DNA from: Luidia sarsii
Taxonomy: Eukaryota; Echinodermata; Asteroidea; Paxillosida; Luidiidae
DNA length: 64,000 bases
Direction: 5' to 3'
Assembly (NCBI GenBank): GCA_949987565.1
Contig: OX465107.1
Location: 12,033,721-12,097,720 of the forward strand
The notes beneath the pieces are model-generated. The model saw only the letters and a list, made by a program, of their open reading frames with translations, did not search any database and was not told the DNA's origin. Within the stretch, counting starts at the first letter, position 1; each line of letters opens with the position of its first letter. Shown here piece after piece: positions 11,835 through 24,900 of the stretch. A program made the translations under genes and the position numbers.

Positions 11835-13394
11835 TTTAGCAGTCTTACGCCGGTGGTTGGTTCATTATACAGACAAATCTGCAGCTGCTGTGCTGGAGCA
11901 GGGTTTTTCACAGGGTTTTCCCCTTGGTTTTCATGGTCCGCGGGTCAGCCGGGAGAGGGATAGTCTAAAGTCAGCGCAGGATATGCCCAATATCGTTCTG
12001 AGAAAACTGAACATTGAAATTGAATTAGGCAGAATAGCGGGGCCCTTTAGTTCTCCCCCTTTTCCGAATCTACAATGTTCCCCAATTGGGCTTGTTCCTA
12101 AACAGCAACCTGGTTCCTTTCGTCTCATCCACCAATTGTGTTATCCTTCAGGGGATTCCGTAAATGACTACATTTCGAAAGATGAGTGTAAAGTGCATTA
12201 CGCATCGTTTGATACTGCCATGGATTTGGCTATGTCATGTCTGTAGGCCCTCAATCTTGGCTAGCAAAAACGGACTTTAAATCGGCCTTTCGGCTGCTTC
12301 CCGTGGCTCCTTCCGATTACGAACTGTTGGGATTCAAGTTTCAGGATAGATTTTATTACGACATGTGTTTACCTATGGGTTGTCGTATTTCTTGTTCCCA
12401 CTTTGAAATGTTTAGCACTTTTTTGGAGTTTCACATCAAGAGAGTTTCGGATACGACCGCGGTTACCCATTACTTAGATGATTTTGTATTTGTCGGGAGG
12501 TCCAAGCAACAGTGTAGCTCATTGCTCACTTCCTTTCGGCCATTTTGTGCGCAGCTGCGAGTGCCGCTTGCGGAGGAAAAGACAGAGGGCCCATGCCAGG
12601 TTATTACATTCTTAGGTTTGGAAATTGATACAGTACACCGCGAGGTGCGTGTGCCGCAACGCAAGGTAGTGGCCTCGCGGGAAAAGATCCAAGCATGTTT
12701 GGAACGGCGAAAGTTAACGTTGAAGGAAATTCAGTCGTTAATCGGTTCACTCAATTTCGTATGTCGTGCTATCGCGCCTGGTCGTGCGTTTACCAGGCGT
12801 CTGATTAGTCTTACACGTGGGATAACGAAACCACATCACAGGGTGCACATATCTCCGGGTGCAAAACTTGACCTGCTAGTGTAGCTTGAGTTTCTTGATC
12901 ACTTCAACGGCGTGTCTGCCTTTCGCGACCAGGCCTGGCAGGACAACGATGCACTCGAGTTATTCACTGATGCAGCGGCTAGTATCGGGTTCGGCGGTTA
13001 TTTTGATGGACATTGGTTTCAAGGAGAATGGACTCCGGAGTTGCGGGCAATTTCGCCATCAATTGCGTACTGTGAGTTTTACCCATTGGTTATCGCCGTG
13101 TATTGTTGGGGTCCTAGATTAGCCAATCGTAAGGTGCGTTTCCATACTGATAATGAGAGTGTAGTACACATCATCAATAAACAATCCTCTAATTGCGATC
13201 GTATCATGCACTTAGTACGATTGTTTGTCTGCCAGTGCCTACGGTACAATGTCACATTTAAGGCTGTACATATTCCAGGCGTGCACTATGACATTGCGGA
13301 TTCACTTTCACGTTTTCAGGTGAACCGTTTCCGCACGCTTGCCCCTCAAGCGGACAAAACTATGACGCCGATTCCCGATCTGCTCCGCGCTTAG
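11821..13394 (+). pseudogene. Ngaro-like reverse transcriptase-RNase H, disrupted
   Basis: Recognisable RT homology starts at about 11821 (PTPVNLAVLRRWL), in a frame that overlaps the end of gag; no ATG marks the start. The frame stops at 12246, and RT continues one frame over from 12237. Motif A (KTDFKSAF) has its Asp at 12273, motif B is MGCRISCSHFE, and motif C is YLDD at 12471-12482. An in-frame TAG at 12882-12884 then interrupts the connection. RNase H follows in the same frame: LFTDAAASIGFGG, an EFYPL glutamate, HTDNESVV and ADSLSR supply the acidic residues. The stop is at 13392-13394. The enzyme would copy element RNA into DNA. The two breaks mean this copy cannot make it in one piece. 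Confidence 0.8.
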
Positions 13395-14334
13395 AAGGTG
13401 AGATCCACCGATTGTTACTTTCGGCTTCTGCGTCAAATACACACAAGACGTATCAAACGGGCTGGCGGGCCGTTTGTTCCTTCAGATCCAAAAGGGTTGT
13501 TACATGCTCCCCTGCATCCCCGGACGACATCCGGCATTTTATTGCATGGCTTTCCTTACAACGGCGGGCACCTTCCACAATCGCAACATATGTATCAGGG
13601 GTGGGTTACTATCACAAGGTACAGGGTTGGCCTGATCCAACTCAGGATTTCATCGTGTCCAAGTTACTGGCTGGTTGTCGTAGGGATAATTCGTCTACGG
13701 ATCAACGGTGGCCGATATCAGTGTCAGTACTGGCCCGTATGATAGGAGCTCTCCCACAAATCTGCAGTAACCGGTATGAAGCCATACTCTTTCAAGCTAC
13801 GATGCTCGGTGCATATTTTGGTTTCATGCGCATTGGTGAGTTTGCTGCCATATCGAAAACACACAGTCAAAAATCTCTCCTCCAGGCCTCTGATGTGGAG
13901 TTTCAGGATGTGGGACAGTCCAATGCCTCTGTATTGATTTCATTCCGCTATACAAAGAATAATCAAGCTGGACCTCCTCAAGTTGTCCGCCTAGTTCGCT
14001 CTGCAGATGAGAACCTTTGCCCCGTCAGGGCTCTTTACGAGTTTGCACAACTGCGGCCACAGTTGCCCGGTAATTTTTCTGCCATTTTGGAGGTACTCCC
14101 CTTACGCAGTATCAGTTTAATGCCACGTTGAGAAAGGTGTTGTCCTTCTTGGGTCTTGGAGATTTTCCATATCGTGCACACTCATTCCGAATTGGGGCGG
14201 CGTCAACTGCTGCCGACTCAGGCATCCCTCTCGATGACATCAAAGTCATGGGCCGCTGGCGCTCCGATGCCGCCCAATTCTATATTCGCCCTCTTGTGCA
14301 ATGCCACTTCCCCGGTGTTTCACATGGGGTTTAG
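13391..14334 (+). pseudogene. Ngaro-like tyrosine recombinase, frameshifted
   Basis: The frame is open through the end of the RT gene and has no ATG, so in a working element it is probably made by frameshifting or reinitiation. The N-terminal part (HKTYQTGWRAVCSF, then PSTIATYVSGVGYYHK) is a core-binding SAM-like domain. The catalytic domain has GFMRIGEF (first Arg), HSFR (HxxR box) and GRWRSDAAQFYIRP (Trp and the nucleophilic Tyr). The frame changes at about 14075, by a short T run, and the last 68 residues are in the next frame up to 14334. All expected catalytic residues are present across the two frames. The enzyme would integrate a circular DNA intermediate. Confidence 0.8.
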
Positions 14335-14381
14335 TTTGCACATTTGTTGGTGTGATAATTCTTCATATTCCTGTTTCGTTG

Positions 14382-14594
14382 ATGCTAGGGGGTGTTTGGA
14401 TCATCGGTGATTCTATAATTTGCCGTTCATCAACCCGGCTAGTTGATTGGCCCCAGGTGCGTTGGAATGGTCTCGGGGGAGCTCAATACGGTGACGTACC
14501 CAAATTACTGTCGCAACTAGCGGCCAGATGGCTGCGCGTTTGGCAGGTTTGTGCTGGGAACGACGGGCAGTGCCTCTTTTCAACAGCAACTTAA
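14382..14594 (+). pseudogene. Truncated SGNH (GDSL-like) hydrolase of the Ngaro element
   Basis: ATG at 14382 opens MLGGVWIIGDSIICRSS. IIGDSI is a block I motif with the serine nucleophile, and WNGLGGAQYGDV is block II-like. The frame then runs into the B1 repeat at about 14530-14542 and stops at 14594, so only about 50 residues of the domain remain of an expected 180-200. Ngaro elements are known to carry such a hydrolase, which supports the group assignment. A GND triplet read inside B1 is probably coincidental. Confidence 0.6.
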
Positions 14595-15070
14595 TTCGGT
14601 ATTAAAACTTGGAAGTTACAATTTAACTCAACAGTTTAACTTTTAAACAAAACGCCAAGCACCCTCTTGTGCCGGTGGGGCTTATCCAACCGTATTTGCG
14701 AACGGTGGACAAACGGCGTGCCTGTTAACACTTTTAACACTTTTGCCTAGCACCCTCTCGTGCCGGAGGGGCTAGTGCCCGATAAGGGTTGGCAAGCGTG
14801 CCAGAGTTGCCAAGCGTGGCAGGGTTGCCAAGCGTGGCATGGTTGCCAAGCGTGGCAAGGTTGCCAAGCGTGGCATGGTTGCCAAGCGTGGCATGGTTGC
14901 CAAGCGTGGCAAGGAGTTTGGGCAAGCATGCCCTGTTGAAAGAAATTTACTTGAAGCTGAACAGAAAATTAAGAAAAGAAAATTACGAAATAAAGTAGCG
15001 GCTTGAAATTCTATGCCAAAAAGTCAAACCTGTGTTTCAAAGCGTACTTTGTGTGTCGTCTGGGAATAAT
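14542..15070 (+). repeat. B1 split direct repeat
   Basis: It runs from ggcaggtttgtgctggg to gggaataat and is near-identical to B2 (15460-15996). It lacks 8 bp (ctagatta) near 14595. It includes two hairpin-forming 30-bp stretches around gccaagcaccctcttg and gcctagcaccctctcg, an accgt/acggt hairpin and the 18-bp minisatellite (14788-14913, 7 units). Confidence 0.85.
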
Positions 15071-15073
15071 TCA

Positions 15074-15094
15074 TTTTATCAATACAAGATAAAA
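15074..15094. other. Putative recombinase crossover site at the B1/A2 junction
   Basis: Same arms and spacer as at 10003-10023, again flanked outside by gggaataat (15062-15070) and ttattccc (about 15098-15105). Confidence 0.5.
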
Positions 15095-15396
15095 TTCGTT
15101 ATTCCCTACAGCCACACGATCTATATCACAGTTCTCTGGTCATCAACTGAGGGTCACCTTGTTATGGATGTAGACTAAACCTATTTGCGAAAGTGACCAG
15201 GCGACTTCCGAAGGTTACATTGGTACGGAAGTAGACAAAAAAACCATTAGTGTAAGTGACCAGGCTACTAGTGAGGGTGACGATTGATGTGTAACAGGAC
15301 AGGTGGGTGCACTCGACCAGGGTGGGCCCATCAAGGAGAAGATTTTGGTCGGCTCACTTCGGCTTAGAGTTTCGAGCTGCAACCACGAAAAAATAT
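15074..15396 (+). repeat. A2 split direct repeat
   Basis: Second copy of A, from TTTTATC to cacgaaaaaatat. It is joined to B2 by a 63-bp GC-rich-then-AT-rich linker (15397-15459) that resembles part of the 55.9-kb relative (a caccgcctccccttc-like stretch). Confidence 0.85.
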
Positions 15397-15459
15397 GCCC
15401 ACCGCCTCCCCTTCGCCACCTCCCTTTATACATAGGTAAGTCGATATTTAAAACAGAGT

Positions 15460-15996
15460 GGCAGGTTTGTGCTGGGAACGACGGGCAGTGCCTCTTTTCA
15501 ACAGCAACTTAACTAGATTATTCGGTATTAAAACTTGGAAGTTACAATTTAACTCAACAGTTTAACTTTTAAACAAAACGCCAAGCACCCTCTTGTGCCG
15601 GTGGGGCTTATCCAACCGTATTTGCGAACGGTGGACAAACGGCGTGCCTGTTAACACTTTTAACACTTTTGCCTAGCACCCTCTCGTGCCGGAGGGGCTA
15701 GTGCCCGATAAGGGTTGGCAAGCGTGCCAGAGTTGCCAAGCGTGGCAGGGTTGCCAAGCGTGGCATGGTTGCCAAGCGTGGCATGGTTGCCAAGCGTGGC
15801 ATGGTTGCCAAGCGTGGCATGGTTGCCAAGCGTGGCAAGGAGTTTGGGCAAGCATGCCCTGTTGAAAGAAATTTACTTGAAGCTGAACAGAAAATTAAGA
15901 AAAGAAAATTACGAAATAAAGTAGCGGCTTGAAATTCTATGCCAAAAAGTCAAACCTGTGTTTCAAAGCGTACTTTGTGTGTCGTCTGGGAATAAT
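15460..15996 (+). repeat. B2 split direct repeat (3' end)
   Basis: Terminal B copy with a 7-unit minisatellite at 15714-15839. It ends gggaataat at 15996 and abuts satellite sequence at 15997. 15654-15996 repeats 1-343. Confidence 0.85.
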
Positions 15997-18900
15997 ACAG
16001 AATTATTACGGAAACTTACCGCTATTGCTTCCACTTCCGGGATTTCCTGAAAATTTAACGACAAACATTTCCATTAGAAATGTCAATATAGAATCAAGAG
16101 GGTCTCTGCTGGCTTTAAAAAACTAGATAAAAGATAACATTTTAACACAAAGGACGGCATGCTTCATCCGTGCTTCATGTACATAAACGCAACATAAACA
16201 TGCCGCTTTTGTCTTTACCCTCTCCTCCACACCATTATCTAATGAATACGAACGGTACTCATCATGTATTTTCGATCCCAATATGTAAATGATTGACCTT
16301 AAAAATAAATGACGAGTGGGAGCTAGTATATTTTTCATGACAAATAATTGGTCTAATTCATTCTTCATGCTTTCCGAGAGACAATGAATACATTTCTTGT
16401 AAAGAACAACAAAAGGTGAGTAGTATTCTATACTTGCTTAGAATAATGGTTCATGTACGGTGTCCTTCCATCTTTACTTTCTCCCAAAATTCTTCTACAA
16501 ATGTTTATTTCAAGGAAAAAATCCATTAAATCGACGCATAAATCTCTACCGGTTTTACTTCCACATAATACGTTATCACTCGAGCTTCCTACAATTGCAA
16601 ACGGTACTGATCATTCGTTGTTCAAGAAAAAGTAATTAATTCACCTTGGAAATAAATGAAGAGTTAGAGCTAGTGTTTTTTGTTCATAACAAACACTTGT
16701 ACAAATTAATTTTGACTGTTTTCAGGAAATTAATCAATATCAATTCAGTATGAAGAACGAGAAAAGATGACTAGTATTTCAGACTTGATGAGTATGTCGG
16801 TTTATGTCGGGGGTTCTTTCCATTGATAATACCTGACGGAAAATATTTAAACAATGTTTACTTTATTAGAAATGCCATCATTTGTTATTCCTTTGAATGG
16901 AAATGTTCTGTTAAATCTTGATTTCCGGTGATATAATCTCGTGAATTACAGAATTATTACGGAAACTTACCGCTATTGCTTCCACTTCCGGGATTTCCTG
17001 AAAATTTAACGACAAACATTTCCATTAGAAATCTCAATATAGAATCAAGAGGGTCTTTGCTGGCTTTAAAAAACTAGATAAAAGATAACATTTTAACACA
17101 AAGGACGGCATGCTTCATCCGTGCTTCATGTACATAAACGCAACATAAATATGCCGCTTTTGTCTTTACCTTCTCCTCCACACCATTATCTAATGAATAC
17201 GAACGGTACTCATCATGTATTTTCGATCCCAATATGTAAATGATTGACCTTGAAAATAAATGACGAGTGGGAGCTAGTATATTTTTCATGACAAATAATT
17301 GGTCTAATTCATTCTTTATGCTTTCCGAGAGACAATGAATACAATTTCATTGTAAAGAACAACAAAAGGTGAGTAGTATTCTATACTTGCTTAGAATAAT
17401 GTTTCATGTACGGTGTTCTTTCCATCTTTACTTTCTCCGAAAAAACTTCTACAAATGTTTATTTCAAGGATCAAATCCATTAAATCGACGCATAAATTTC
17501 TACCGGTTTTACTTCCACACAATCCGTTATCACTCGAGCTTTCTACAATTGAAAACGGTACTGATCATTCGTTGTTGTTCAAGATAAGTAATTAATTCAC
17601 CTTGGAAATAAATGAGGAGTTCGAGCTAGTGTTTTTTGTTAATAAGAAACACTTGTACAAATTAATTTTGACTGTTTTCAGGAAATTAATCAATATCAAT
17701 TCAGTATGAAGAACGAGAAAAGATGACTAGTATTTCAGACTTGATAAGTATGTCGGTTTTTGTCGGGGGTTCTTTCCATTGATAATACCTGACGGAAAAT
17801 ATTTAAATAATGTTTACTTTATTAGAAATGCCATCATTTGTTATTCCTTTGAATGGAAATGTTCTGTAAAATCTTTATTTCCGGTGATATAATCTCGTGA
17901 ATTACAGAATTATTACGGAAACTTACCGCTTTTGCTTTCACTTCCGGATTTTCCTAAAAAATTTAAAGACAAACATTTCCATTAGAAATGTCAATATAGA
18001 ATCAAGAGGGTCTCTGCTGGCTTTAAAAAACTAGATAAAAGATAACATTTTAACACAAAGGACGGCATGCTTCATCCGTGCTTCATGTACATAAACGCAA
18101 CATAAACATGCCGCTTTTGTCTTAACCTTCTCCTCCACACCATTATCTAATGAATACGAACAGTACTCATCATGTATTTTCGATCCCAATATGTAAATGA
18201 TTGACCTTGAAAATAAATGACGAGTGGGAGCTAGTATATTTTTCATGACAAATAATTGGTCTAATTCATTCTTTATGCTTTCCGAGAGACAATGAATACA
18301 ATTTCATTGTAAAGAACAACAAAAGGTGAGTAGTATTCTATACTTGCTTAGAATAATGTTTCATGTACGGTGTTCTTTCCATCTTTACTTTCTCCGAAAA
18401 AACTTCTACAAATGTTTATTTCAAGGATAAAATCCATTAAATCGACGCATAAATCTCTACCGGTTTTACTTCCACACAATCCGTTATCACTCGAGCTTTC
18501 TACAATTGAAAACGGTACTAATCATTCGTTGTTGTTCAAGATAAGTAATTAATTCACCTTGGAAATAAATGAGGAGTTAGAGCTAGTGTTTTTTGTTCAT
18601 AAGAAACACTTGTACAAATTAATTTTGACTGTTTTCAGGAAATTAATCAATATCAATTCAGTATGAAGAACGAGAAAAGATGACTAGTATTTCAGACTTG
18701 ATGAGTATGTCGGTTTATGTCGGGGGTTCTTTCCATTGAAAATACCTGACGGAAAATATTTAAATAATGTTTACTTTATTAGAAATGCCATCATTTGTTA
18801 TTCCTTTGAATGGAAATGTTCTGTAAAATCTTTATTTCCGGTGATATAATCTCGTGAATTAAAGAATTATTACGGAAACTTACCGCTTTTGCTTTCACTT

Positions 18901-21900
18901 CCGGATTTTCCTGAAAATTTAACGACAAACATTTCCATTAGAAATGTCAATATAGAATCAAGAGGGTCTCTGCTGGCTTTAAAAAACTAGATAAAAGATA
19001 ACATTTTAACACAAAGGACGGCATGCTTCATCCGTGCTTCATGTACATAAACGGTAATTTAAAATGCCCCTTTTGTATTTACCTTCTCCTCCACACCATT
19101 ATCTAATGAATACGAACGGTACTCATCATGTATTTTCGATCCCAATATGTAAATGATTGACCTTGAAAATAAATGACGAGTGGAAGGTAGTATATTTTTG
19201 CATGACAAATAATTGGTCGAATTCATTCTTTATGCTTTCCGAAAGACAATGAATACAATTTCATTGTGAAGAACAACAAAAGGTGAGTAGTATTCTATAC
19301 TTGCTTAGAATAATGGTTCATGTACGGTGTTCTTTCCATCTTTACTTTCTCCCAAAAATCTTCTACAAATGTTTATTTCAAGGATAAAATTCATTACATC
19401 GACGCAAAAATCTCTACCGGTTTTACTTCCACATAATACGTTATCATTCGAGCTTCCTACAATTGCAAACGGTACTGATCATTCGCTTGTCAAGAAAAGT
19501 AATTATTTCACCTTGGAAATAAATGAGGAGTTAGAGCTAGTGTTTTTTGTTCATAACAAACACTTGTAGAAATTAATTTTGACTGTTTTCAGGAAATTAA
19601 TTAAAATCAATTCAGTATGAAGAACGAGAAAAGATGACTAGTATTTCAGACTTAATGAGAAAGTCGGTTTATGTCGGGGTTCTTTCCATTGATAATACCT
19701 GACGGAAAATATTTTAACAATCTTTACTTTATTAGAAATGCCATCATTTGTTATTCCTTTGAATGGAAATGTTCTGTACAATCTTGATTTCCGGTAATAT
19801 AATCTCGTGAATTACAGAATTATTGCGGAAACTTACCGGTTTTGCTTCCACTTTCGGAACTTGCTGAAAATTTAAAGACAAACATTTCCATTAGAAATCT
19901 CAATATAGAATCAAGAGGGTCTCTGCTGGCTTTAAAAAACTAGATAAAAGATAACATTTTAACACAAAGGATGGCATGCTTCATCCGTGCTTCATGCACA
20001 TAAACGGTAATTTAAAATGCCCCTTTTGTATTTACCTTCTCCTCCACACCATTATCTAATGAATACGAACGGTACTCATCATGTATTTTCGATCCCAATA
20101 TGTAAATGATTGACCTTGAAAATAAATGACGAGTGGAAGCTAGTATATTTTTCATAACAAATAATTGGTCGAATTCATTCTTTATGCTTTCCGAAAGACA
20201 ATGAATACAATTTCATTGTGAAGAACAACAAAAGGTGAGTAGTATTCTATACTTGCTTAGAATAATGTTTCATGTACGGTGTTCTTTCCATCTTTACTTT
20301 CTCCCAAAAATCATCTACAAATGTTTATTTCAAGGATAAAATCCATTAAATCGACGCATAAATCGACGCCGGTTTTACTTCCACATAATACGTTATCATT
20401 CGAGCTTCCTACAATTGCAAACGGTACTGATCATTCGCTTGTCAAGAAAAGTAATTAATTCACCTTGGAAATAAATGAAGAGTTAGAGCTAGTGTTTTTT
20501 GTTCATAACAAACACTTGTACAAATAATTTTGACTGTTTTCAGGAAATTAATCAATATCAATTCAGTATGAAGAACGAGAAAAGATGACTAGTATTTCAG
20601 ACTTGATAAGTATGTCGGTTTATGTCGGGGGTTCTTTCCATTGATAATACCTGACGGAAAATATTTTAACAATCTTTACTTTATTAGAAATGCCATCATT
20701 TGTTATTCCTTTGAATGGAAATGTTCTGTAAAATCTTGATTTCCGGTGATATAATCTCGTGAATTACAGAATTATTACGGAAACTTACCGCTATTGCTTC
20801 CACTTCTGGATTTTTCTGAAAATTTAAAGACAAACATTTCCATTAGAAATCTCAATATAGAATCAAGAGGGTCTCTGCTGGCTTTAAAAAACTAGATAAA
20901 AGATAACATTTTAACACAAAGGATGGCATGCTTCATCCGTGCTTCATGCACATAAACGGCACATTAAAATGCCCCTTTTGTCTTTACCTTCTCCTCCACA
21001 CCATTATCTAATGAATACGAACGGTACTCATCATGTATTTTCGATCCCAATATGTAAATGATTGACCTTGAAAATAAATGACGAGTGGGAGCTAGTATAT
21101 TTTTCATGACAAATAATTGGTCTAATTCATTCTTTTTGCTTTCCGAAAGACAATGAATACATTTCATTGTAAAGAACAAAAAAAGGTGAGTAGTATTCTA
21201 TACTTGCTTAGAATAATGTTTCATATACGGTGTTTTTTCCATCTTTACTTTCTCCCAAAAATCTTCTACAAATGTTTTTTCAAGGATAAAATCCATTACA
21301 TCGACGTATAAATCTCAACCGGTTTTACTTCCACATAATACGTTATCATTCGAGCTTTCTACAATTGAAAACGGTACTGATCATTCGTTGTTCAAGAAAA
21401 GTAATTAATTCACCTGGGAAATAAATGAAGAGTTAGAGCTAGTGTTTTTTGTTCATAACAAACACTTGTACGAATTAATTTTGACTGTTTTCAGGAAATT
21501 AATCAATATCAATTCAGTATGAAGAACGAGAAAAGATGACTAGTATTTCAGACTTGATAAGTATGTCGGTTTATGTCGGGGGTTCTTTCCATTGATAATA
21601 CCTGACGGAAAATATTTTAACAATCTTTACTTTATTAGAAATGCCATCATTTGTTATTCCTTTGAATGGAAATGTTCTGTAAAATCTTTATTTCCGGTGA
21701 TATAATCTCGTGAATTACAGAATTATTACGGAAACTTACCGCTTTTGCTTTCACTTCCGGATTTTCCTAAAAAATTTAAAGACAAACATTTCCATTAGAA
21801 ATGTCAATATAGAATCAAGAGGGTCTCTGCTGGCTTTAAAAAACTAGATAAAAGATAACATTTTAACACAAAGGACGGCATGCTTCATCCGTGCTTCATG

Positions 21901-24900
21901 TACATAAACGCAACATAAACATGCCGCTTTTGTCTTAACCTTCTCCTCCACACCATTATCTAATGAATACGAACAGTACTCATCATGTATTTTCGATCCC
22001 AATATGTAAATGATTGACCTTGAAAATAAATGACGAGTGGGAGCTAGTATATTTTTCATGACAAATAATTGGTCTAATTCATTCTTTATGCTTTCCGAGA
22101 GACAATGAATACAATTTCATTGTAAAGAACAACAAAAGGTGAGTAGTATTCTATACTTGCTTAGAATAATGTTTCATGTACGGTGTTCTTTCCATCTTTA
22201 CTTTCTCCGAAAAAACTTCTACAAATGTTTATTTCAAGGATAAAATCCATTAAATCGACGCATAAATCTCTACCGGTTTTACTTCCACACAATCCGTTAT
22301 CACTCGAGCTTTCTACAATTGAAAACGGTACTAATCATTCGTTGTTGTTCAAGATAAGTAATTAATTCACCTTGGAAATAAATGAGGAGTTAGAGCTAGT
22401 GTTTTTTGTTCATAAGAAACACTTGTACAAATTAATTTTGACTGTTTTCAGGAAATTAATCAATATCAATTCAGTATGAAGAACGAGAAAAGATGACTAG
22501 TATTTCAGACTTGATGAGTATGTCGGTTTATGTCGGGGGTTCTTTCCATTGAAAATACCTGACGGAAAATATTTAAATAATGTTTACTTTATTAGAAATG
22601 CCATCATTTGTTATTCCTTTGAATGGAAATGTTCTGTAAAATCTTTATTTCCGGTGATATAATCTCGTGAATTAAAGAATTATTACGGAAACTTACCGCT
22701 TTTGCTTTCACTTCCGGATTTTCCTGAAAATTTAACGACAAACATTTCCATTAGAAATGTCAATATAGAATCAAGAGGGTCTCTGCTGGCTTTAAAAAAC
22801 TAGATAAAAGATAACATTTTAACACAAAGGACGGCATGCTTCATCCGTGCTTCATGTACATAAACGGTAATTTAAAATGCCCCTTTTGTATTTACCTTCT
22901 CCTCCACACCATTATCTAATGAATACGAACGGTACTCATCATGTATTTTCGATCCCAATATGTAAATGATTGACCTTGAAAATAAATGACGAGTGGAAGG
23001 TAGTATATTTTTGCATGACAAATAATTGGTCGAATTCATTCTTTATGCTTTCCGAAAGACAATGAATACAATTTCATTGTGAAGAACAACAAAAGGTGAG
23101 TAGTATTCTATACTTGCTTAGAATAATGGTTCATGTACGGTGTTCTTTCCATCTTTACTTTCTCCCAAAAATCTTCTACAAATGTTTATTTCAAGGATAA
23201 AATTCATTACATCGACGCAAAAATCTCTACCGGTTTTACTTCCACATAATACGTTATCATTCGAGCTTCCTACAATTGCAAACGGTACTGATCATTCGCT
23301 TGTCAAGAAAAGTAATTATTTCACCTTGGAAATAAATGAGGAGTTAGAGCTAGTGTTTTTTGTTCATAACAAACACTTGTAGAAATTAATTTTGACTGTT
23401 TTCAGGAAATTAATTAAAATCAATTCAGTATGAAGAACGAGAAAAGATGACTAGTATTTCAGACTTAATGAGAAAGTCGGTTTATGTCGGGGTTCTTTCC
23501 ATTGATAATACCTGACGGAAAATATTTTAACAATCTTTACTTTATTAGAAATGCCATCATTTGTTATTCCTTTGAATGGAAATGTTCTGTACAATCTTGA
23601 TTTCCGGTAATATAATCTCGTGAATTACAGAATTATTGCGGAAACTTACCGGTTTTGCTTCCACTTTCGGAACTTGCTGAAAATTTAAAGACAAACATTT
23701 CCATTAGAAATCTCAATATAGAATCAAGAGGGTCTCTGCTGGCTTTAAAAAACTAGATAAAAGATAACATTTTAACACAAAGGATGGCATGCTTCATCCG
23801 TGCTTCATGCACATAAACGGTAATTTAAAATGCCCCTTTTGTATTTACCTTCTCCTCCACACCATTATCTAATGAATACGAACGGTACTCATCATGTATT
23901 TTCGATCCCAATATGTAAATGATTGACCTTGAAAATAAATGACGAGTGGAAGCTAGTATATTTTTCATAACAAATAATTGGTCGAATTCATTCTTTATGC
24001 TTTCCGAAAGACAATGAATACAATTTCATTGTGAAGAACAACAAAAGGTGAGTAGTATTCTATACTTGCTTAGAATAATGTTTCATGTACGGTGTTCTTT
24101 CCATCTTTACTTTCTCCCAAAAATCATCTACAAATGTTTATTTCAAGGATAAAATCCATTAAATCGACGCATAAATCGACGCCGGTTTTACTTCCACATA
24201 ATACGTTATCATTCGAGCTTCCTACAATTGCAAACGGTACTGATCATTCGCTTGTCAAGAAAAGTAATTAATTCACCTTGGAAATAAATGAAGAGTTAGA
24301 GCTAGTGTTTTTTGTTCATAACAAACACTTGTACAAATAATTTTGACTGTTTTCAGGAAATTAATCAATATCAATTCAGTATGAAGAACGAGAAAAGATG
24401 ACTAGTATTTCAGACTTGATAAGTATGTCGGTTTATGTCGGGGGTTCTTTCCATTGATAATACCTGACGGAAAATATTTTAACAATCTTTACTTTATTAG
24501 AAATGCCATCATTTGTTATTCCTTTGAATGGAAATGTTCTGTAAAATCTTGATTTCCGGTGATATAATCTCGTGAATTACAGAATTATTACGGAAACTTA
24601 CCGCTATTGCTTCCACTTCTGGATTTTTCTGAAAATTTAAAGACAAACATTTCCATTAGAAATCTCAATATAGAATCAAGAGGGTCTCTGCTGGCTTTAA
24701 AAAACTAGATAAAAGATAACATTTTAACACAAAGGATGGCATGCTTCATCCGTGCTTCATGCACATAAACGGCACATTAAAATGCCCCTTTTGTCTTTAC
24801 CTTCTCCTCCACACCATTATCTAATGAATACGAACGGTACTCATCATGTATTTTCGATCCCAATATGTAAATGATTGACCTTGAAAATAAATGACGAGTG

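Larger units (their letters stand above)
10003..15996 (+). mobile_element. Ngaro-like tyrosine-recombinase retrotransposon with split direct repeats
   Basis: The order is A1 (10003-10322), coding region (10460-14594), B1 (14542-15070), A2 (15074-15396), a 63-bp linker, and B2 (15460-15996). The A1-ORFs-B1-A2-B2 arrangement, no obvious TSD, an RT-RNase H of DIRS type, an HxxR...Y tyrosine recombinase and an SGNH-hydrolase beginning together match the Ngaro group of DIRS-like elements. The A repeats are near identical, as are the B repeats, so the copy is young. Even so, every reading frame is broken: frameshifts in gag, RT and recombinase, an internal stop, and a truncated hydrolase. Consensus errors in homopolymers could explain some of the one-base breaks. 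Confidence 0.85.
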
